Notes: generated by a model not told the origin, from the letters alone. A stretch of DNA of 64,000 nt from Allobosea sp039673065 (GCF_039673065.1 NZ_JBDJKW010000008.1:135615-199614); one strand, 5' to 3'; counted from the first letter of the stretch, positions 41,397-50,297 are shown. Program-made: numbers and translations.

Positions 41397-42419
41397 TCAG
41401 CGTTTGCGGGCTTCGCCGCCGAGCTGCGGGCGGGCCGGCGCCGCCGCCCCGTGCAGGCGCTGCTGCTCCAGCTCGGAATTCAGCTCCGCCCCGACCAGCA
41501 CGATGGTCGCCGAGAGCCAGAGCCAGGTCATGAACACCACCACCGTCGCCAGCGAGCCATAGGTCGCGGTGTAGTTGCCGAGCGTGCCGACATACCAGGA
41601 GAAGGCGCTGGAGGCCGCGACCCAGAGCAGCGCCGAGACCACCGCGCCGGGCAGCACCCAGACGAAGCGCGGCGGCTTGCGGTCCGGCCCGATCCAGTAG
41701 AGGCAGCCGATCGCGATGGTGGCGATGGCGAAGAAGGAGGGCCAGCGCACCAGCCGCACGACCTCTTCCAGCTCGTGGCCGAAGGGGAAGAGCGCGGTGA
41801 CCACCGGCAGGCTGGCGATGGCGATCAGCGCGATCGTCAGGATCAGCAGTCCGCTCAGCGTCGTGCCGAGCGAGATCAGGTTGAGCTTGACGAAGCCGCG
41901 CTGCTCGCGCGCCCCGTAGATGATGTTGAGCGCGTCGAAGATCGCCTTCACCGCCGCGTTGGCGCTCCAGGCGGCGACGCCGAGGCTGATCAGGAAGGTC
42001 GTCGACAGGCTGGCGGCGTCGCGGCCGGAGAGGCGGATCGCCTGCTCGCGGATCAACTCGCGGGCGGCGTCGGGAAACATCACGGTGATGTCGTCGAGCT
42101 GGGTGATGATCCGGGCCGGATCGGTCAGCATGCCGTAGGCGGTGACCAGCAGCGAGAGCGCCGGTACCAGCGAGAGCAGGGTGAAGAAGGCGACGGCGCC
42201 CGCTAGCGACAAGACCCGCGCCTCGCCGACCCGCTCGACGAAGCGGGCGAACACGTCCTTCCAGCCGCGCCAGGGCAACTGGGCAGGGGTGGCGACGCCG
42301 CGGCCGGCCTTGCTGGGCGCCTCGTCGCGGCGCTTGCGGCGGCCGAGCAGCGTATGGACGTATCCGAGCGCCACCGCCGCCATGCCGGCGGCGCCGGTGA
42401 TCCGCTTCAGATACGCCAT
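41397..42419 (-). CDS. YihY/BrkB family inner-membrane protein
   Basis: This 340-residue protein with six predicted membrane helices belongs to the YihY/virulence factor BrkB family. Family pieces are SLAGAVAFFTLLSLVPALSL, YGAREQRGFVKLNLISLGTT and YGSLATVVVFMTWLWLSA. Function is unresolved in the family; the name BrkB came from Bordetella serum resistance and the older ribonuclease BN label is incorrect. The ATG at 42419 has an excellent AGGAGG nine bases before it, so it is preferred over the in-frame start at 42461. Confidence 0.9.
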   Translation of the reverse strand: MAYLKRITGAAGMAAVALGYVHTLLGRRKRRDEAPSKAGRGVATPAQLPWRGWKDVFARFVERVGEARVLSLAGAVAFFTLLSLVPALSLLVTAYGMLTDPARIITQLDDITVMFPDAARELIREQAIRLSGRDAASLSTTFLISLGVAAWSANAAVKAIFDALNIIYGAREQRGFVKLNLISLGTTLSGLLILTIALIAIASLPVVTALFPFGHELEEVVRLVRWPSFFAIATIAIGCLYWIGPDRKPPRFVWVLPGAVVSALLWVAASSAFSWYVGTLGNYTATYGSLATVVVFMTWLWLSATIVLVGAELNSELEQQRLHGAAAPARPQLGGEARKR

Positions 42420-42625
42420 GCCCTTCGCCTCCTGACCGCGTCGCCCTGTCTTCAACGCCACGAAAACCCCGCGCGTTCCAGCCCGCCGGCCGCCTGGGCC
42501 GTTTTAGCGCTCTGTTAACCTTAACGCTTTCTAATCATCGGGTCTCGTCCAGAGCCGTCATCCGCCCGGCGCGCGGCCCGATCGCCCGCGCCGACGCCCC
42601 TACCATGCCCGCCTCCGAGTTCCTG

Positions 42626-43339
42626 ATGAAGCGCTCTCTCACCGCCGCGGTCGCGACCCTCGCTCTCCTGGGCTGCGGCCCGGTGCTGGCCGGCTATCTG
42701 CCCTCCGCGAAGGGGATGCTGCCGCCGGCGCCGCCGCTGCCCGCCTTCTACGACTGGAGCGGCGTCTATCTCGGAGCACAGGCCGGCTATGGCTGGGGTT
42801 CGGACCGTTTCGCGCCGGTGACCGCCTTCGGGCGCGTGCCGCTCGGCCCGCGGGCACAGACCAGCCCGTCCGGCGCCTTTGGCGGTGGCCATCTCGGCTT
42901 CAACCACCAGTTCGGCCAGCTCGTCTTCGGCGTCGAGGCCGATATCGAGACGATGAACGCCCGCACCCGCTACGAGGATGCGGCTCTGGTGATGCGCCAG
43001 CGCCAGGACTGGCAGGGCTCGGTGCGCGGCCGCCTCGGCTACGCGCTCGACCGCTATATGGTCTATGTCTCGGCCGGCGCCGCCTTCACCCGTTTCGAGC
43101 ACGCCTTCTCCAGCCCGCTCACCGGGCTGAGCGAGACCGCGAAGGTCTCGCGCACCGGCTGGACCGTCGGCGCGGGCCTCAATCATGCTGTGACCGAGAA
43201 CGTCATCCTCGGCCTGGACTATCGCTATACCGATTACGGCCGCTTCGACCAGGCCGGGCGCGGCCCGTTCTTCGGCATCGCCGCCGAGCACGAGCCGTCC
43301 TCCCACGCCATGCGCGCCAGCATCGCCTACAAGTTCTGA
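42626..43339 (+). CDS. Outer-membrane beta-barrel protein (Omp25/31-like)
   Basis: This secreted porin-like protein of 237 residues has a signal peptide about residues 1-23 (MKRSLTAAVATLALL...LAG) and an eight-stranded OmpA-type barrel with DWSGVYLGAQAGYGWGSD, GGHLGFNHQFGQLVFGVEAD (listed as separate strands), LDYRYTDYG and the final ASIAYKF, whose terminal Phe is the outer-membrane assembly signal. ATG at 42626 starts the signal peptide; an ATG at 42605 would add seven residues. A terminator follows. Relatives in Brucella and rhizobia are abundant surface proteins. Confidence 0.88.
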   Translation: MKRSLTAAVATLALLGCGPVLAGYLPSAKGMLPPAPPLPAFYDWSGVYLGAQAGYGWGSDRFAPVTAFGRVPLGPRAQTSPSGAFGGGHLGFNHQFGQLVFGVEADIETMNARTRYEDAALVMRQRQDWQGSVRGRLGYALDRYMVYVSAGAAFTRFEHAFSSPLTGLSETAKVSRTGWTVGAGLNHAVTENVILGLDYRYTDYGRFDQAGRGPFFGIAAEHEPSSHAMRASIAYKF

Positions 43340-43364
43340 GCGGCCGGGCGACCGGCGTCCCGCG

Positions 43365-43392
43365 AGGCCGCGCTCATTGGGCGCGGCCTTCT
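43365..43392 (+). terminator. Terminator after the outer-membrane protein gene
   Basis: A perfect 9 bp stem AGGCCGCGC / GCGCGGCCT with a 7 nt loop begins 26 bp after the stop, followed by TCTG. A short T-run makes it moderately convincing. Confidence 0.55.
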
Positions 43393-43504
43393 GCGTTGCG
43401 GGCGCAAGCCGCGCCAGCCGCTTGGCAGCCCCCGCCGCCCGGTGCCACAAGAGGGTGAGTGCGACGGCCCGCTGGAGGCCGCCGGCCAAAGCAGGGAGGC
43501 CGTC

Positions 43505-44209
43505 ATGGCGAACGGGAAGGTCGCGGTCGTCACCGCGGGTGGCAGCGGCATGGGCGCGGCGTCGGCGCGCCGTCTGGCGGCGGACGGCTATGCGGTGGCC
43601 ATCCTGTCCTCCTCCGGCAAGGGCGAGGCGCTGGCGGCCGAGCTCGGCGGGCTGGGCGTCACCGGCTCGAACCAGTCGAACGACGATCTCAGCCGGCTGG
43701 TCGAGGCCGTGATGGCGCGCTGGGGCCGCATCGACGTGCTGGTCAACAGCGCCGGCCACGGTCCGCGTGCCGGCATCACCGAGATCACCGACGAGCAGTG
43801 GCATACCGGCCTCGACGTCTATCTGATGAACGTCGTGCGGCCGACGCGCATCGTCGCGCCGCTGATGGCGGAGGCCGGCGGCGGCGCCATCGTCAACATC
43901 TCCACCGCCTGGGCCTTCGAGCCGAGCGCGATGTTCCCGACCTCGGCGGTGTTCCGCGCCGGGCTCGCCGCCTACACCAAGCTCTTCGCCGACGCCTATG
44001 CCGCCAAGAACGTGCGCATGAACAATGTCCTGCCCGGCTGGATCGACAGCCTGCCGCAGACCGAGGAGCGGCGCGACAGCGTGCCGATGAAGCGCTACGG
44101 CAAGGCGCAGGAGATCGCGGCCACGGTCGCCTTCCTCGCCTCCGAGGGCGCCGGCTACATCACCGGACAGAACCTGCGCGTCGATGGCGGTTTGATGCGC
44201 TCGGTCTGA
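43505..44209 (+). CDS. SDR-family protein with altered catalytic motif
   Basis: This 234-residue short-chain dehydrogenase/reductase fold has cofactor loop TAGGSGMG (10-17), NSAG (81-84) and the C-terminal GYITGQNLRVDGG. The classical Ser-Tyr-Lys triad is not present: by alignment with FabG, the positions are Thr134, Ser147 and Arg151, in the stretch from NISTAWAFE to FRAGLAAYTK. Such variants occur in an uncharacterised rhizobial SDR subgroup, so it may bind cofactor without classical catalysis or use another mechanism. The ATG follows GGGAGG. It is convergent with recR. Confidence 0.87.
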   Translation: MANGKVAVVTAGGSGMGAASARRLAADGYAVAILSSSGKGEALAAELGGLGVTGSNQSNDDLSRLVEAVMARWGRIDVLVNSAGHGPRAGITEITDEQWHTGLDVYLMNVVRPTRIVAPLMAEAGGGAIVNISTAWAFEPSAMFPTSAVFRAGLAAYTKLFADAYAAKNVRMNNVLPGWIDSLPQTEERRDSVPMKRYGKAQEIAATVAFLASEGAGYITGQNLRVDGGLMRSV

Positions 44210-44252
44210 CGGGAAGCGGCGCGCGCGCCGCGCGCCGCTTTGCTCCGCGGCC

Positions 44253-44858
44253 TCAGAAGCCGGTGCGCTGGCGGATCGCGGCGGCCAGCGTGCCGTCGTC
44301 GAGATAGTCGAGCTCGCCGCCCACCGGCACGCCATGGGCGAGCTTGGTCACCTTCACCGGCAGATGCGCGAGCAGGTCGGTGACGTAATGCGCCGTGGTC
44401 TGGCCCTCCACCGTGGCGCTCAGCGCCAGGATGACCTCGGTGACACGCGGATCGGCGGCGCGGGCCACCAGCGCGTCGAGGAAGAGGTTCTCCGGCCGCA
44501 CGCCGTCCAGCGCCGATAGCACGCCGCCGAGCACGTGGTAGCGGCCCTTGACCGCGCCCGAGCGCTCCAGCGCCCAGAGGTCGGAGATGTCGGCGACGAC
44601 GACGATCAGGCTGTCGTCGCGGCGCGGATCGCGGCAGAGCCCGCAGGGATCGCTGGTATCGACATTCCCGCAGGTCCCGCAGACGACGATCCGCTCGCGC
44701 GCCACCGTCATCGCCTCCGCCAGCGGGCCGAGCAGCTGTTCGCGCTTCTTGACCAGGTGCAGCGCGGCGCGCCGCGCCGAGCGCGGCCCGAGCCCGGGCA
44801 GCCGCGCCAGCAGCTGTATCAGCTTGTCGATTTCGGGGCCGGCGACGGAGCGTGACAT
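44253..44858 (-). CDS. recR: Recombination mediator RecR
   Basis: RecR works with RecF and RecO to load RecA on gapped DNA. The 201-residue protein has a helix-hairpin-helix (LPGLGPRSARRAALHL), the zinc finger CGTCGNVDTSDPCGLC and a Toprim domain (LIVVVADISDLWALE...YHVLGGVLSALDGV). Length matches the family. The gene is the last of the dnaX-ybaB-recR group on the minus strand, an order conserved across bacteria. Confidence 0.96.
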   Translation of the reverse strand: MSRSVAGPEIDKLIQLLARLPGLGPRSARRAALHLVKKREQLLGPLAEAMTVARERIVVCGTCGNVDTSDPCGLCRDPRRDDSLIVVVADISDLWALERSGAVKGRYHVLGGVLSALDGVRPENLFLDALVARAADPRVTEVILALSATVEGQTTAHYVTDLLAHLPVKVTKLAHGVPVGGELDYLDDGTLAAAIRQRTGF

Positions 44859-44958
44859 GGTGGCGGGCGATGCCTCACGGCAGGCCTCGCGCCGACCGTC
44901 TGGTGACTAGGGGCAGGGGAGCGGCGGCCGCGACCGGAGCGGGCCGCCGCGGCGCGGC

Positions 44959-45279
44959 TCAGAACAGCTTCATGCCGGGCGGGATCGGCAGGCCGCGCGT
45001 CACTTCCGACATGCGCTCCTGCACCTCGCGCTCGGCCTTGTTGCGGGCGTCGTTGGTGGCGGAGATTACCAGGTCCTCGAGGATTTCCTCCTCGCCCTGC
45101 ACCATCAGGCTGGGGTCGATCTTGATGGTCTTCAGCAGGTTCTTGGCGGTCATCACCACCTTGACCAGCCCGCCGCCCGCGCTGCCCTCGAATTCGAGCG
45201 TGTCGAGCTGGGCCTGCATGTCGGCCATCTTCTGCTGCATCTGCTGCGCCTGCTTCATCAGGCCCATCATGTCGCGCAT
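44959..45279 (-). CDS. ybaB: YbaB/EbfC family nucleoid-associated protein
   Basis: This 106-residue DNA-binding protein forms a tweezer-like dimer. The sequence shows the N-terminal Met/Gln-rich helix (MRDMMGLMKQAQQMQQKMADM) followed by GSAGGGLVKVVMTAKN and IDPSLM, then a C-terminal helix. It sits between dnaX and recR, its standard place, and is implied to help in chromosome organisation and repair. Spacing is 45 bp after dnaX and 100 bp before recR. Confidence 0.94.
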   Translation of the reverse strand: MRDMMGLMKQAQQMQQKMADMQAQLDTLEFEGSAGGGLVKVVMTAKNLLKTIKIDPSLMVQGEEEILEDLVISATNDARNKAEREVQERMSEVTRGLPIPPGMKLF

Positions 45280-45324
45280 GTGTTCGGCTCCCGGCTTGGG
45301 TCGGTTCTTCGGTCAGTTCTTGGG

Positions 45325-47214
45325 TCAGTTGCTGTCGTCGGTCCAGAAGGCGATGTCGTCCAGATCCGGCTCGGCGTCGTAGTCGAGCGGGGCATAATCC
45401 GACAATTCGGCATCCTCGGGGCCGGCTGGCGCTTCCGCGGCGGCTTCCGCCGCCCGCGGGTCGCGCACGTCGACGATGCGTGCGCCCGGAAAGCGTTGCA
45501 GCACGGCGCGCACCGCCGGATGCGCCGCCGCGTCGCTCTCCCGCCGGCCCTTCGCGGCCTCCGCCTGCTCGCGCAGCGTCGGCGCGCCCTCGCCGTTGAC
45601 CACGGTGACGAACCAGGTCTGGCCGGTCCATTCCTTCAGCCGCTTGGCGAGGTCGTTGGCGAGATGGCGGTTGCCGTGCTCGGCCAGGGCGAACTCGATG
45701 CGCCCGGTCTCGAACTTCACCAGCCGCACGTCGCGCTCGAGCGCGATCTTCATGGCGATGTCGCGCTGGCGCGAGGCGAGCGCCACCAGCTCCTCCAGGC
45801 TTTCCGGCTGTGCGAGCGCGCTGGCGCGTGCCTGTGGGGCGGGCGCCGTGATGGCGACGGGCGCCGGATTGGCCGCGGCCAGCACCGGGCGTGCCGCCAG
45901 CGCCGTGGCGCCGCCGCCCATGGGCGGGCGCGGCCCGGAGCCGCCATTGCCGCCGCTGCCCTGGCCGCCGCCGTCCCGCAGCAGGCGCAGCGCCTCGTCC
46001 GGCGTCGGCAGGTCGGCGGCATGGGCGAGGCGCACCAGCGCCATCTCGGCCGCCATCACCGGCCGGTCGGCCTGGCGGACCTCGGCGATCGCCTTGAGCA
46101 GCATCTGCCAGGCGCGCGCCAGCACCCGCACCGGCAGGCGCTGGGCGAAATCGGCGCCGCGCACCCGCTCGGCCTGGCTCAGGCTCGGATCCTTGGCGGC
46201 GTCGGGCACGATCTTCAGCCGCGTCACCAGATGGCTGAACTCGGCGAGGTCGGAAAGCACCACCGCCGGATCGGCACCGGCGTCGTACTGGGCGCGCAAT
46301 TCGCCGAGCGCGGCGGCAATGTCGCCCTTCATCACCTGCTCGAACAGGTCGATCACCCGCGCCCGGTCGGAGAGACCGAGCATGGTGCGCACCTCCTCGA
46401 GCGTGATGCGGCCGCCGGCATGGGCGATCGCCTGGTCGAGGATCGAGAGCGAATCGCGCACCGAGCCCTCGGCGGCGCGGGCGACGGCGGCGAGCGCCTC
46501 CTCCTCGGCCTCGATGCCTTCCGCCCGGCAGATCTTGTCGAGATGGCCGACCAGCACGGAGGCGTCGACGCGGCGCAGGTCGAATCGCTGGCAGCGCGAC
46601 AGCACCGTCACCGGCACCTTGCGGATCTCGGTGGTGGCGAAGATGAACTTGGCGTGCGGCGGCGGCTCCTCCAGCGTCTTCAGGAAGGCGTTGAACGCGC
46701 CTCCCGAGAGCATGTGGACCTCGTCGATGATGTAGACCTTGTAGCGCGCCGAGACGGGGGCGTAGCGCACCGCGTCGTTGATCTGGCGGACATTGTCGAC
46801 GCCGTTGTTCGAGGCGGCGTCGATCTCCATCACGTCGATATGGCGGCCCTCGACAATCGCCTGGCAATGCACCCCGAACTGCGTCAGATCGGTGGTCGGC
46901 GCGCCGCTGCCGTCGGCATTCTGGTAGTTGAGCGCGCGCGCCAGGATGCGGGCGGTCGTGGTCTTGCCGACGCCGCGCACGCCGGTCAGCATCCAGGCCT
47001 GTGGAATGCGGCCGGCCGCGAAGGCGTTGGTCAGCGTCCGGACCATGGCCTCCTGGCCGATCAGATCGCCGAAATGCGCTGGCCGGTACTTGCGCGCCAG
47101 CACGCGATAGGCGGCGGGGGCCGCCGCGGGGGCGGGGGGCGAGGCGGCCGCCGGAACCGCCGGGGCAAGGCCTGGGAAGCCCGGCTCGTCCGCGGGCATG
47201 TTCTCGTCGCTCAT
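45325..47214 (-). CDS. dnaX: DNA polymerase III subunit gamma/tau
   Basis: DnaX is the ATPase of the clamp loader that ties the polymerase cores together. The 629-residue protein has P-loop GVRGVGKTTTAR, DEVHML (Walker B) and the arginine-finger region of motor subunits. The four-cysteine zinc module of Escherichia coli DnaX is lost: the equivalent stretch ends GVHCQAIVEGRH with a single Cys, as in other alphaproteobacteria. The Pro/Ala-rich and tau C-terminal domains follow. The ATG at 47214 lies 99 bp from the SRP RNA gene. Confidence 0.96.
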   Translation of the reverse strand: MSDENMPADEPGFPGLAPAVPAAASPPAPAAAPAAYRVLARKYRPAHFGDLIGQEAMVRTLTNAFAAGRIPQAWMLTGVRGVGKTTTARILARALNYQNADGSGAPTTDLTQFGVHCQAIVEGRHIDVMEIDAASNNGVDNVRQINDAVRYAPVSARYKVYIIDEVHMLSGGAFNAFLKTLEEPPPHAKFIFATTEIRKVPVTVLSRCQRFDLRRVDASVLVGHLDKICRAEGIEAEEEALAAVARAAEGSVRDSLSILDQAIAHAGGRITLEEVRTMLGLSDRARVIDLFEQVMKGDIAAALGELRAQYDAGADPAVVLSDLAEFSHLVTRLKIVPDAAKDPSLSQAERVRGADFAQRLPVRVLARAWQMLLKAIAEVRQADRPVMAAEMALVRLAHAADLPTPDEALRLLRDGGGQGSGGNGGSGPRPPMGGGATALAARPVLAAANPAPVAITAPAPQARASALAQPESLEELVALASRQRDIAMKIALERDVRLVKFETGRIEFALAEHGNRHLANDLAKRLKEWTGQTWFVTVVNGEGAPTLREQAEAAKGRRESDAAAHPAVRAVLQRFPGARIVDVRDPRAAEAAAEAPAGPEDAELSDYAPLDYDAEPDLDDIAFWTDDSN

Positions 47215-47313
47215 GTCACTGCTTTCGCCAATCGCGGCGTGGCGGTCAACGCCACAGGCCGAATCCGGCGCGCCATGCCGGCGGATGCGCGGCCGGTCTC
47301 GCGAGCGCGAGGT

Positions 47314-47407
47314 GGGAGGCTGGACGAAGACCCGCTCGGTCTCGTTACGGCTGCTTCCTTCCGGACCTGACCGGGTTGGCGAGTGAAACGTCCCTCGCCA
47401 ACCTCCC
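47314..47407 (-). ncRNA. ffs: Signal recognition particle RNA (4.5S, small type)
   Basis: On the minus strand the 94 nt starting at 47407 begin GGGAGGUUGG and end CCAGCCUCCC, which pair to close one long hairpin. The central stretch GGUCAGGUCCGGAAGGAAGC is the conserved SRP domain IV loop that binds Ffh. Size fits the small SRP RNA. It lies directly upstream of dnaX, the usual place in alphaproteobacteria. The exact ends are by pairing and could be off by a few bases. Confidence 0.95.
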
Positions 47408-47413
47408 GCCCGC

Positions 47414-47443
47414 TATATCGACGCTCGCGCGCCGAAGCGCAAG
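47414..47443 (-). promoter_or_regulatory. ffs: Candidate ffs promoter
   Basis: On the minus strand CTTGCG (47443-47438) and GATATA (47419-47414) are separated by 18 bp and end seven bases before the RNA start at 47407. This fits a sigma-70-type promoter in this group. Confidence 0.5.
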
Positions 47444-47508
47444 CCGGCTCGTGCGGCTTATCTGCGGGAAAACCGGCGCTGCGACGCCGGCGCGCAGGCG
47501 GTTCGGCA

Positions 47509-47537
47509 TTGACTCGGTCCGATCCATCCGCCATAAG
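47509..47537 (+). promoter_or_regulatory. rpmH: Promoter of rpmH-rnpA
   Basis: TTGACT (47509-47514) and CATAAG (47532-47537) are 17 bp apart, a good sigma-70-type match, about 120 bp before rpmH. The rest of the gene-free stretch between dnaX and rpmH holds ffs and its promoter and nothing else recognised. Confidence 0.6.
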
Positions 47538-47658
47538 CCCGCGACCTGTGCTGCCGGACCGGCGGCATGGACCCATTTTGCACGACAGGCTCGGTCGGCC
47601 CTGGCTTTCCTTTCGGAAGCCGTGCCTGTCGCGCCGGATGACGCCCCGGAGACGGACC

Positions 47659-47793
47659 GTGAAGAGAACCTACCAACCCAGCAAGCTGGTGCGTAAGCGC
47701 CGTCACGGCTATCGCGCCCGCATGGCGACGAAGGGCGGCCGCAAGGTCATCGCCGCCCGTCGCGCCCACGGCCGCAAGCGCCTGTCGGCTTGA
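47659..47793 (+). CDS. rpmH: 50S ribosomal protein L34
   Basis: L34 is a 44-residue, very basic protein buried in the large subunit. The sequence KRTYQPSKLVRKRRHGYR and GGRKVIAARRAHGRKRLSA is diagnostic. The start is GTG at 47659 with GGAGACGG before it. Its stop shares one base with the rnpA start. Confidence 0.97.
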   Translation: MKRTYQPSKLVRKRRHGYRARMATKGGRKVIAARRAHGRKRLSA

Positions 47794-48233
47794 TGGACGA
47801 AAAGGCGCGCGAGCTCTGCGCGCCCGTTTCGGAAGACAGGCAAACCGCCATGCGCCTCGCCCGTCTGACGCAACGTAAGGAATTCCTCGCGGCGGCCGAG
47901 CACGGCCGCCGTTTTCGTTCGTCGGCCTTCACCGCCCAGGTGCGGGACCGCGCGGACGTCGAGGAGGCCGGCCCGGGCCTGCGACTGGGGCTCACCGCCT
48001 CGCGCAAGACCGGGAACGCCGTCGTGCGCAACCGCATCCGGCGCCGCCTGCGCGCCGCCGCCGCCCAGGCGCTCGCGGCGCAGACGCAGCGCGCCTGCGA
48101 TCTGGTGATCGTCGCGCGGCCCGAGACGGTCTCCGCCGACTTCTCCGTCCTGCTCGCCGATCTCGCCGTCGCGATCGACCGTGCCCGCCCTGCCGGCGGC
48201 AAACGCCGCCAGCCATCCCGCAAAGCCTCGTAG
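47793..48233 (+). CDS. rnpA: Ribonuclease P protein component
   Basis: RnpA assists the catalytic RNA in trimming tRNA 5' ends. The 146-residue protein includes LTQRKEFLAAAEHGRRF and the RNA-binding signature GNAVVRNRIRRRLRAA. Two starts are possible: ATG at 47793, overlapping the rpmH stop, or ATG at 47850 (MRLARLTQRKEF), where many homologs begin. The C-terminal GGKRRQPSRKA tail is basic. Normally yidD follows in many bacteria; here yidC follows directly. Confidence 0.95.
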   Translation: MDEKARELCAPVSEDRQTAMRLARLTQRKEFLAAAEHGRRFRSSAFTAQVRDRADVEEAGPGLRLGLTASRKTGNAVVRNRIRRRLRAAAAQALAAQTQRACDLVIVARPETVSADFSVLLADLAVAIDRARPAGGKRRQPSRKAS

Positions 48234-48276
48234 AAGCCCCTTCAAACGGGCCGCCACAGAGACCGCTTCCGAGACG

Positions 48277-50175
48277 ATGATGAAAGAAGACAACCGCAAC
48301 CTGCTCCTCGCGATCGTGCTGTCGGTGGTCGTACTGCTCGGCTGGCAGTTCTTCTACGGCGCGCCCCAGATGGAGAAGCAGCGCCAGATCGCGCAGCAGA
48401 ACCAGCAGACTCAGAGCCAGCAGCCGCCGGCGCCCGGCACGGTGCCGACGCCTTCGGCCACGCCGGGAGCCCCCGGCGCCCCGGCCGCCACGCCCGGCCA
48501 GCCTTCGGCCGTGCCGGCTGCCGCCGGCGCGGTCGAGACCCGCGACGCCGCGCTGGCCCGCAGCCCGCGCGTGCGCATCGAGACCCCGAAGATCGCCGGC
48601 TCGATCGCGCTGACCGGCGCCCGCATCGACGATGTCTCGCTGAAGGCCTATCACGAGACGGTCGACCCCAAGAGCCCGATCATCGTGCTGCTCTCGCCTG
48701 CCGGCGGCCCGCACGCCTATTACTCCGATTTCGGCTGGGTCGCGGCGCCGGGCACCAATGTGCCGCTGCCGAGCGCCACCACGCTCTGGACCGCCGACAG
48801 CGAGGTCCTGACGCCCGCCAAGCCGGTGACGCTGACCTGGGACAACGGCCAGGGCCTGCTGTTCAAGCGCACCGTCTCGGTCGACGACAATGCGATGTTC
48901 TCGATTCGCGACGAGGTCGAGAACAAAAGCGCCGCCGCGGTCACGCTGTTCCCCTACGGGCAGGTCGTGCGCGTCGGCCGCCCGGCCACGCTCGGCTACT
49001 ACGTGCTGCATGAGGGCCTGATCGGCTCGCTCGGCGACAAGGGCCTGCAGGAGTTCACCTACGACGCCATCGACAAGGAGCCGGCCCTCGGCGCCGCGAC
49101 GCATGGCAAGACCTGGAAGGACGTGGTCGGCGGCTTCGTCGGTATCACCGACAAGTACTGGGCCGCGGCCGTCGTGCCAGACCAGAATCGCAAATACGAG
49201 GGCCGCTACTCCTCAGTGCAGAGCGGCGCCCAGCGCATCTACCAGGCCGACTTCCTCGGCGAGCCGGTCGCGATCGCGCCCGGTGCCTCCGCGGCGGCCG
49301 ATTCGCGCCTGTTCGCCGGGGCCAAGGAAGTCGCGGCCATCGACGGCTACGAGAAGAATCTCGGCATCAAGCGCTTCGAGCTGCTGATCGACTGGGGCTG
49401 GTTCTACTTCATCACCAAGCCCATGTTCTACCTGATGGACTGGGTCTACAAGCATGTCGGCAATTTCGGCATCGCGATCCTGGTCGTCACCGTCCTGCTG
49501 AAGCTGCTGTTCTTCCCGCTGGCCAACAAGTCCTACGCCTCGATGGCGAAGATGAAGGCCGTCCAGCCGGAGATGATGGCGATCCGCGAGCGCTACGCGG
49601 ACGACAAGATGAAGCAGCAGCAGGCGCTGATGGAGCTGTACAAGAGCCACAAGATCAACCCGCTCGCCGGCTGCTGGCCGGTGCTGGTGCAGATCCCGGT
49701 CTTCTTCGCGCTCTACAAGATCCTGTTCATCACCATCGAGATGCGTCACGCGCCGTTCTTCGGCTGGATTCGCGATCTCGCCGCGCCGGACCCGACCTCG
49801 GTCTTCAACCTGTTCGGCCTGCTGCCCTTCGCGGTGCCCGCCTTCCTAATGATCGGCGCCTGGCCCATCATCATGGGCATCACGATGTTCGTGCAGATGA
49901 AGATGAATCCGGAGCCGCCGGATCCGATCCAGAAGGCGATGTTCACCTGGATGCCGGTGTTCTTCACCTTCCTGCTCGGCTCGTTCCCGGCCGGCCTGGT
50001 GATCTACTGGAGCTGGAACAACCTGCTCTCGATCCTCCAGCAGGGCTACATCATGCGCAAGCATGGCGTGAAGATCGAGCTCTGGGACAACATCAAGAAC
50101 ATGTTCGGCAAGAAGAAGCCGGCCGTGGCCGCGGCGGGGACGACGCCCAAGCCCGCCAACAGCAACAAGAAGTGA
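48277..50175 (+). CDS. yidC: Membrane protein insertase YidC
   Basis: YidC inserts and folds inner-membrane proteins, alone or with SecYEG. The 632-residue protein has a first membrane helix (LLLAIVLSVVVLLGWQFFYG), a Gln/Pro-rich linker, a large periplasmic domain (about 80-370) and the conserved five-helix core with the hydrophilic-groove Arg in the KMKAVQPEMMAIRERYADD loop. The C-terminus is basic and ends SNKK. Start: ATG at 48277 (MM); 48280 is an alternative. yidD is missing between it and rnpA. Confidence 0.97.
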   Translation: MMKEDNRNLLLAIVLSVVVLLGWQFFYGAPQMEKQRQIAQQNQQTQSQQPPAPGTVPTPSATPGAPGAPAATPGQPSAVPAAAGAVETRDAALARSPRVRIETPKIAGSIALTGARIDDVSLKAYHETVDPKSPIIVLLSPAGGPHAYYSDFGWVAAPGTNVPLPSATTLWTADSEVLTPAKPVTLTWDNGQGLLFKRTVSVDDNAMFSIRDEVENKSAAAVTLFPYGQVVRVGRPATLGYYVLHEGLIGSLGDKGLQEFTYDAIDKEPALGAATHGKTWKDVVGGFVGITDKYWAAAVVPDQNRKYEGRYSSVQSGAQRIYQADFLGEPVAIAPGASAAADSRLFAGAKEVAAIDGYEKNLGIKRFELLIDWGWFYFITKPMFYLMDWVYKHVGNFGIAILVVTVLLKLLFFPLANKSYASMAKMKAVQPEMMAIRERYADDKMKQQQALMELYKSHKINPLAGCWPVLVQIPVFFALYKILFITIEMRHAPFFGWIRDLAAPDPTSVFNLFGLLPFAVPAFLMIGAWPIIMGITMFVQMKMNPEPPDPIQKAMFTWMPVFFTFLLGSFPAGLVIYWSWNNLLSILQQGYIMRKHGVKIELWDNIKNMFGKKKPAVAAAGTTPKPANSNKK

Positions 50176-50216
50176 GGTGGGCGGCCTTCCGGCCGCTGCT
50201 TCACCGACGATTTCAG

Positions 50217-50247
50217 CGGGCCGCTCCCCAAGGGGCGGCCCGTTTCT
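50217..50247 (+). terminator. Terminator after yidC
   Basis: CGGGCCGC-T-CCCC pairs with GGGGCGGCCCG around an AA loop, followed by TTTCT. The left arm carries one bulged T. It begins 42 bp after the yidC stop and separates it from the acetyltransferase gene. Confidence 0.7.
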
Positions 50248-50297
50248 CATCCGGGCGGTCGCACCGCCCGCAGGCCGCGACGACGGGGAGCCATGCC

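Noticed and set aside
42521..44335. 604-codon minus-strand open frame over the OMP and SDR genes
   Set aside because: Shadow frame; the plus-strand genes show signal peptide, barrel strands and SDR motifs.
45280..47370. 696-codon plus-strand open frame over dnaX
   Set aside because: Antisense shadow of dnaX; also crosses the SRP RNA.
47659..50175. Possible chromosome origin near rpmH-rnpA-yidC
   Set aside because: No dnaA, no DnaA-box cluster and no AT-rich unwinding region; this block is away from oriC in many alphaproteobacteria.
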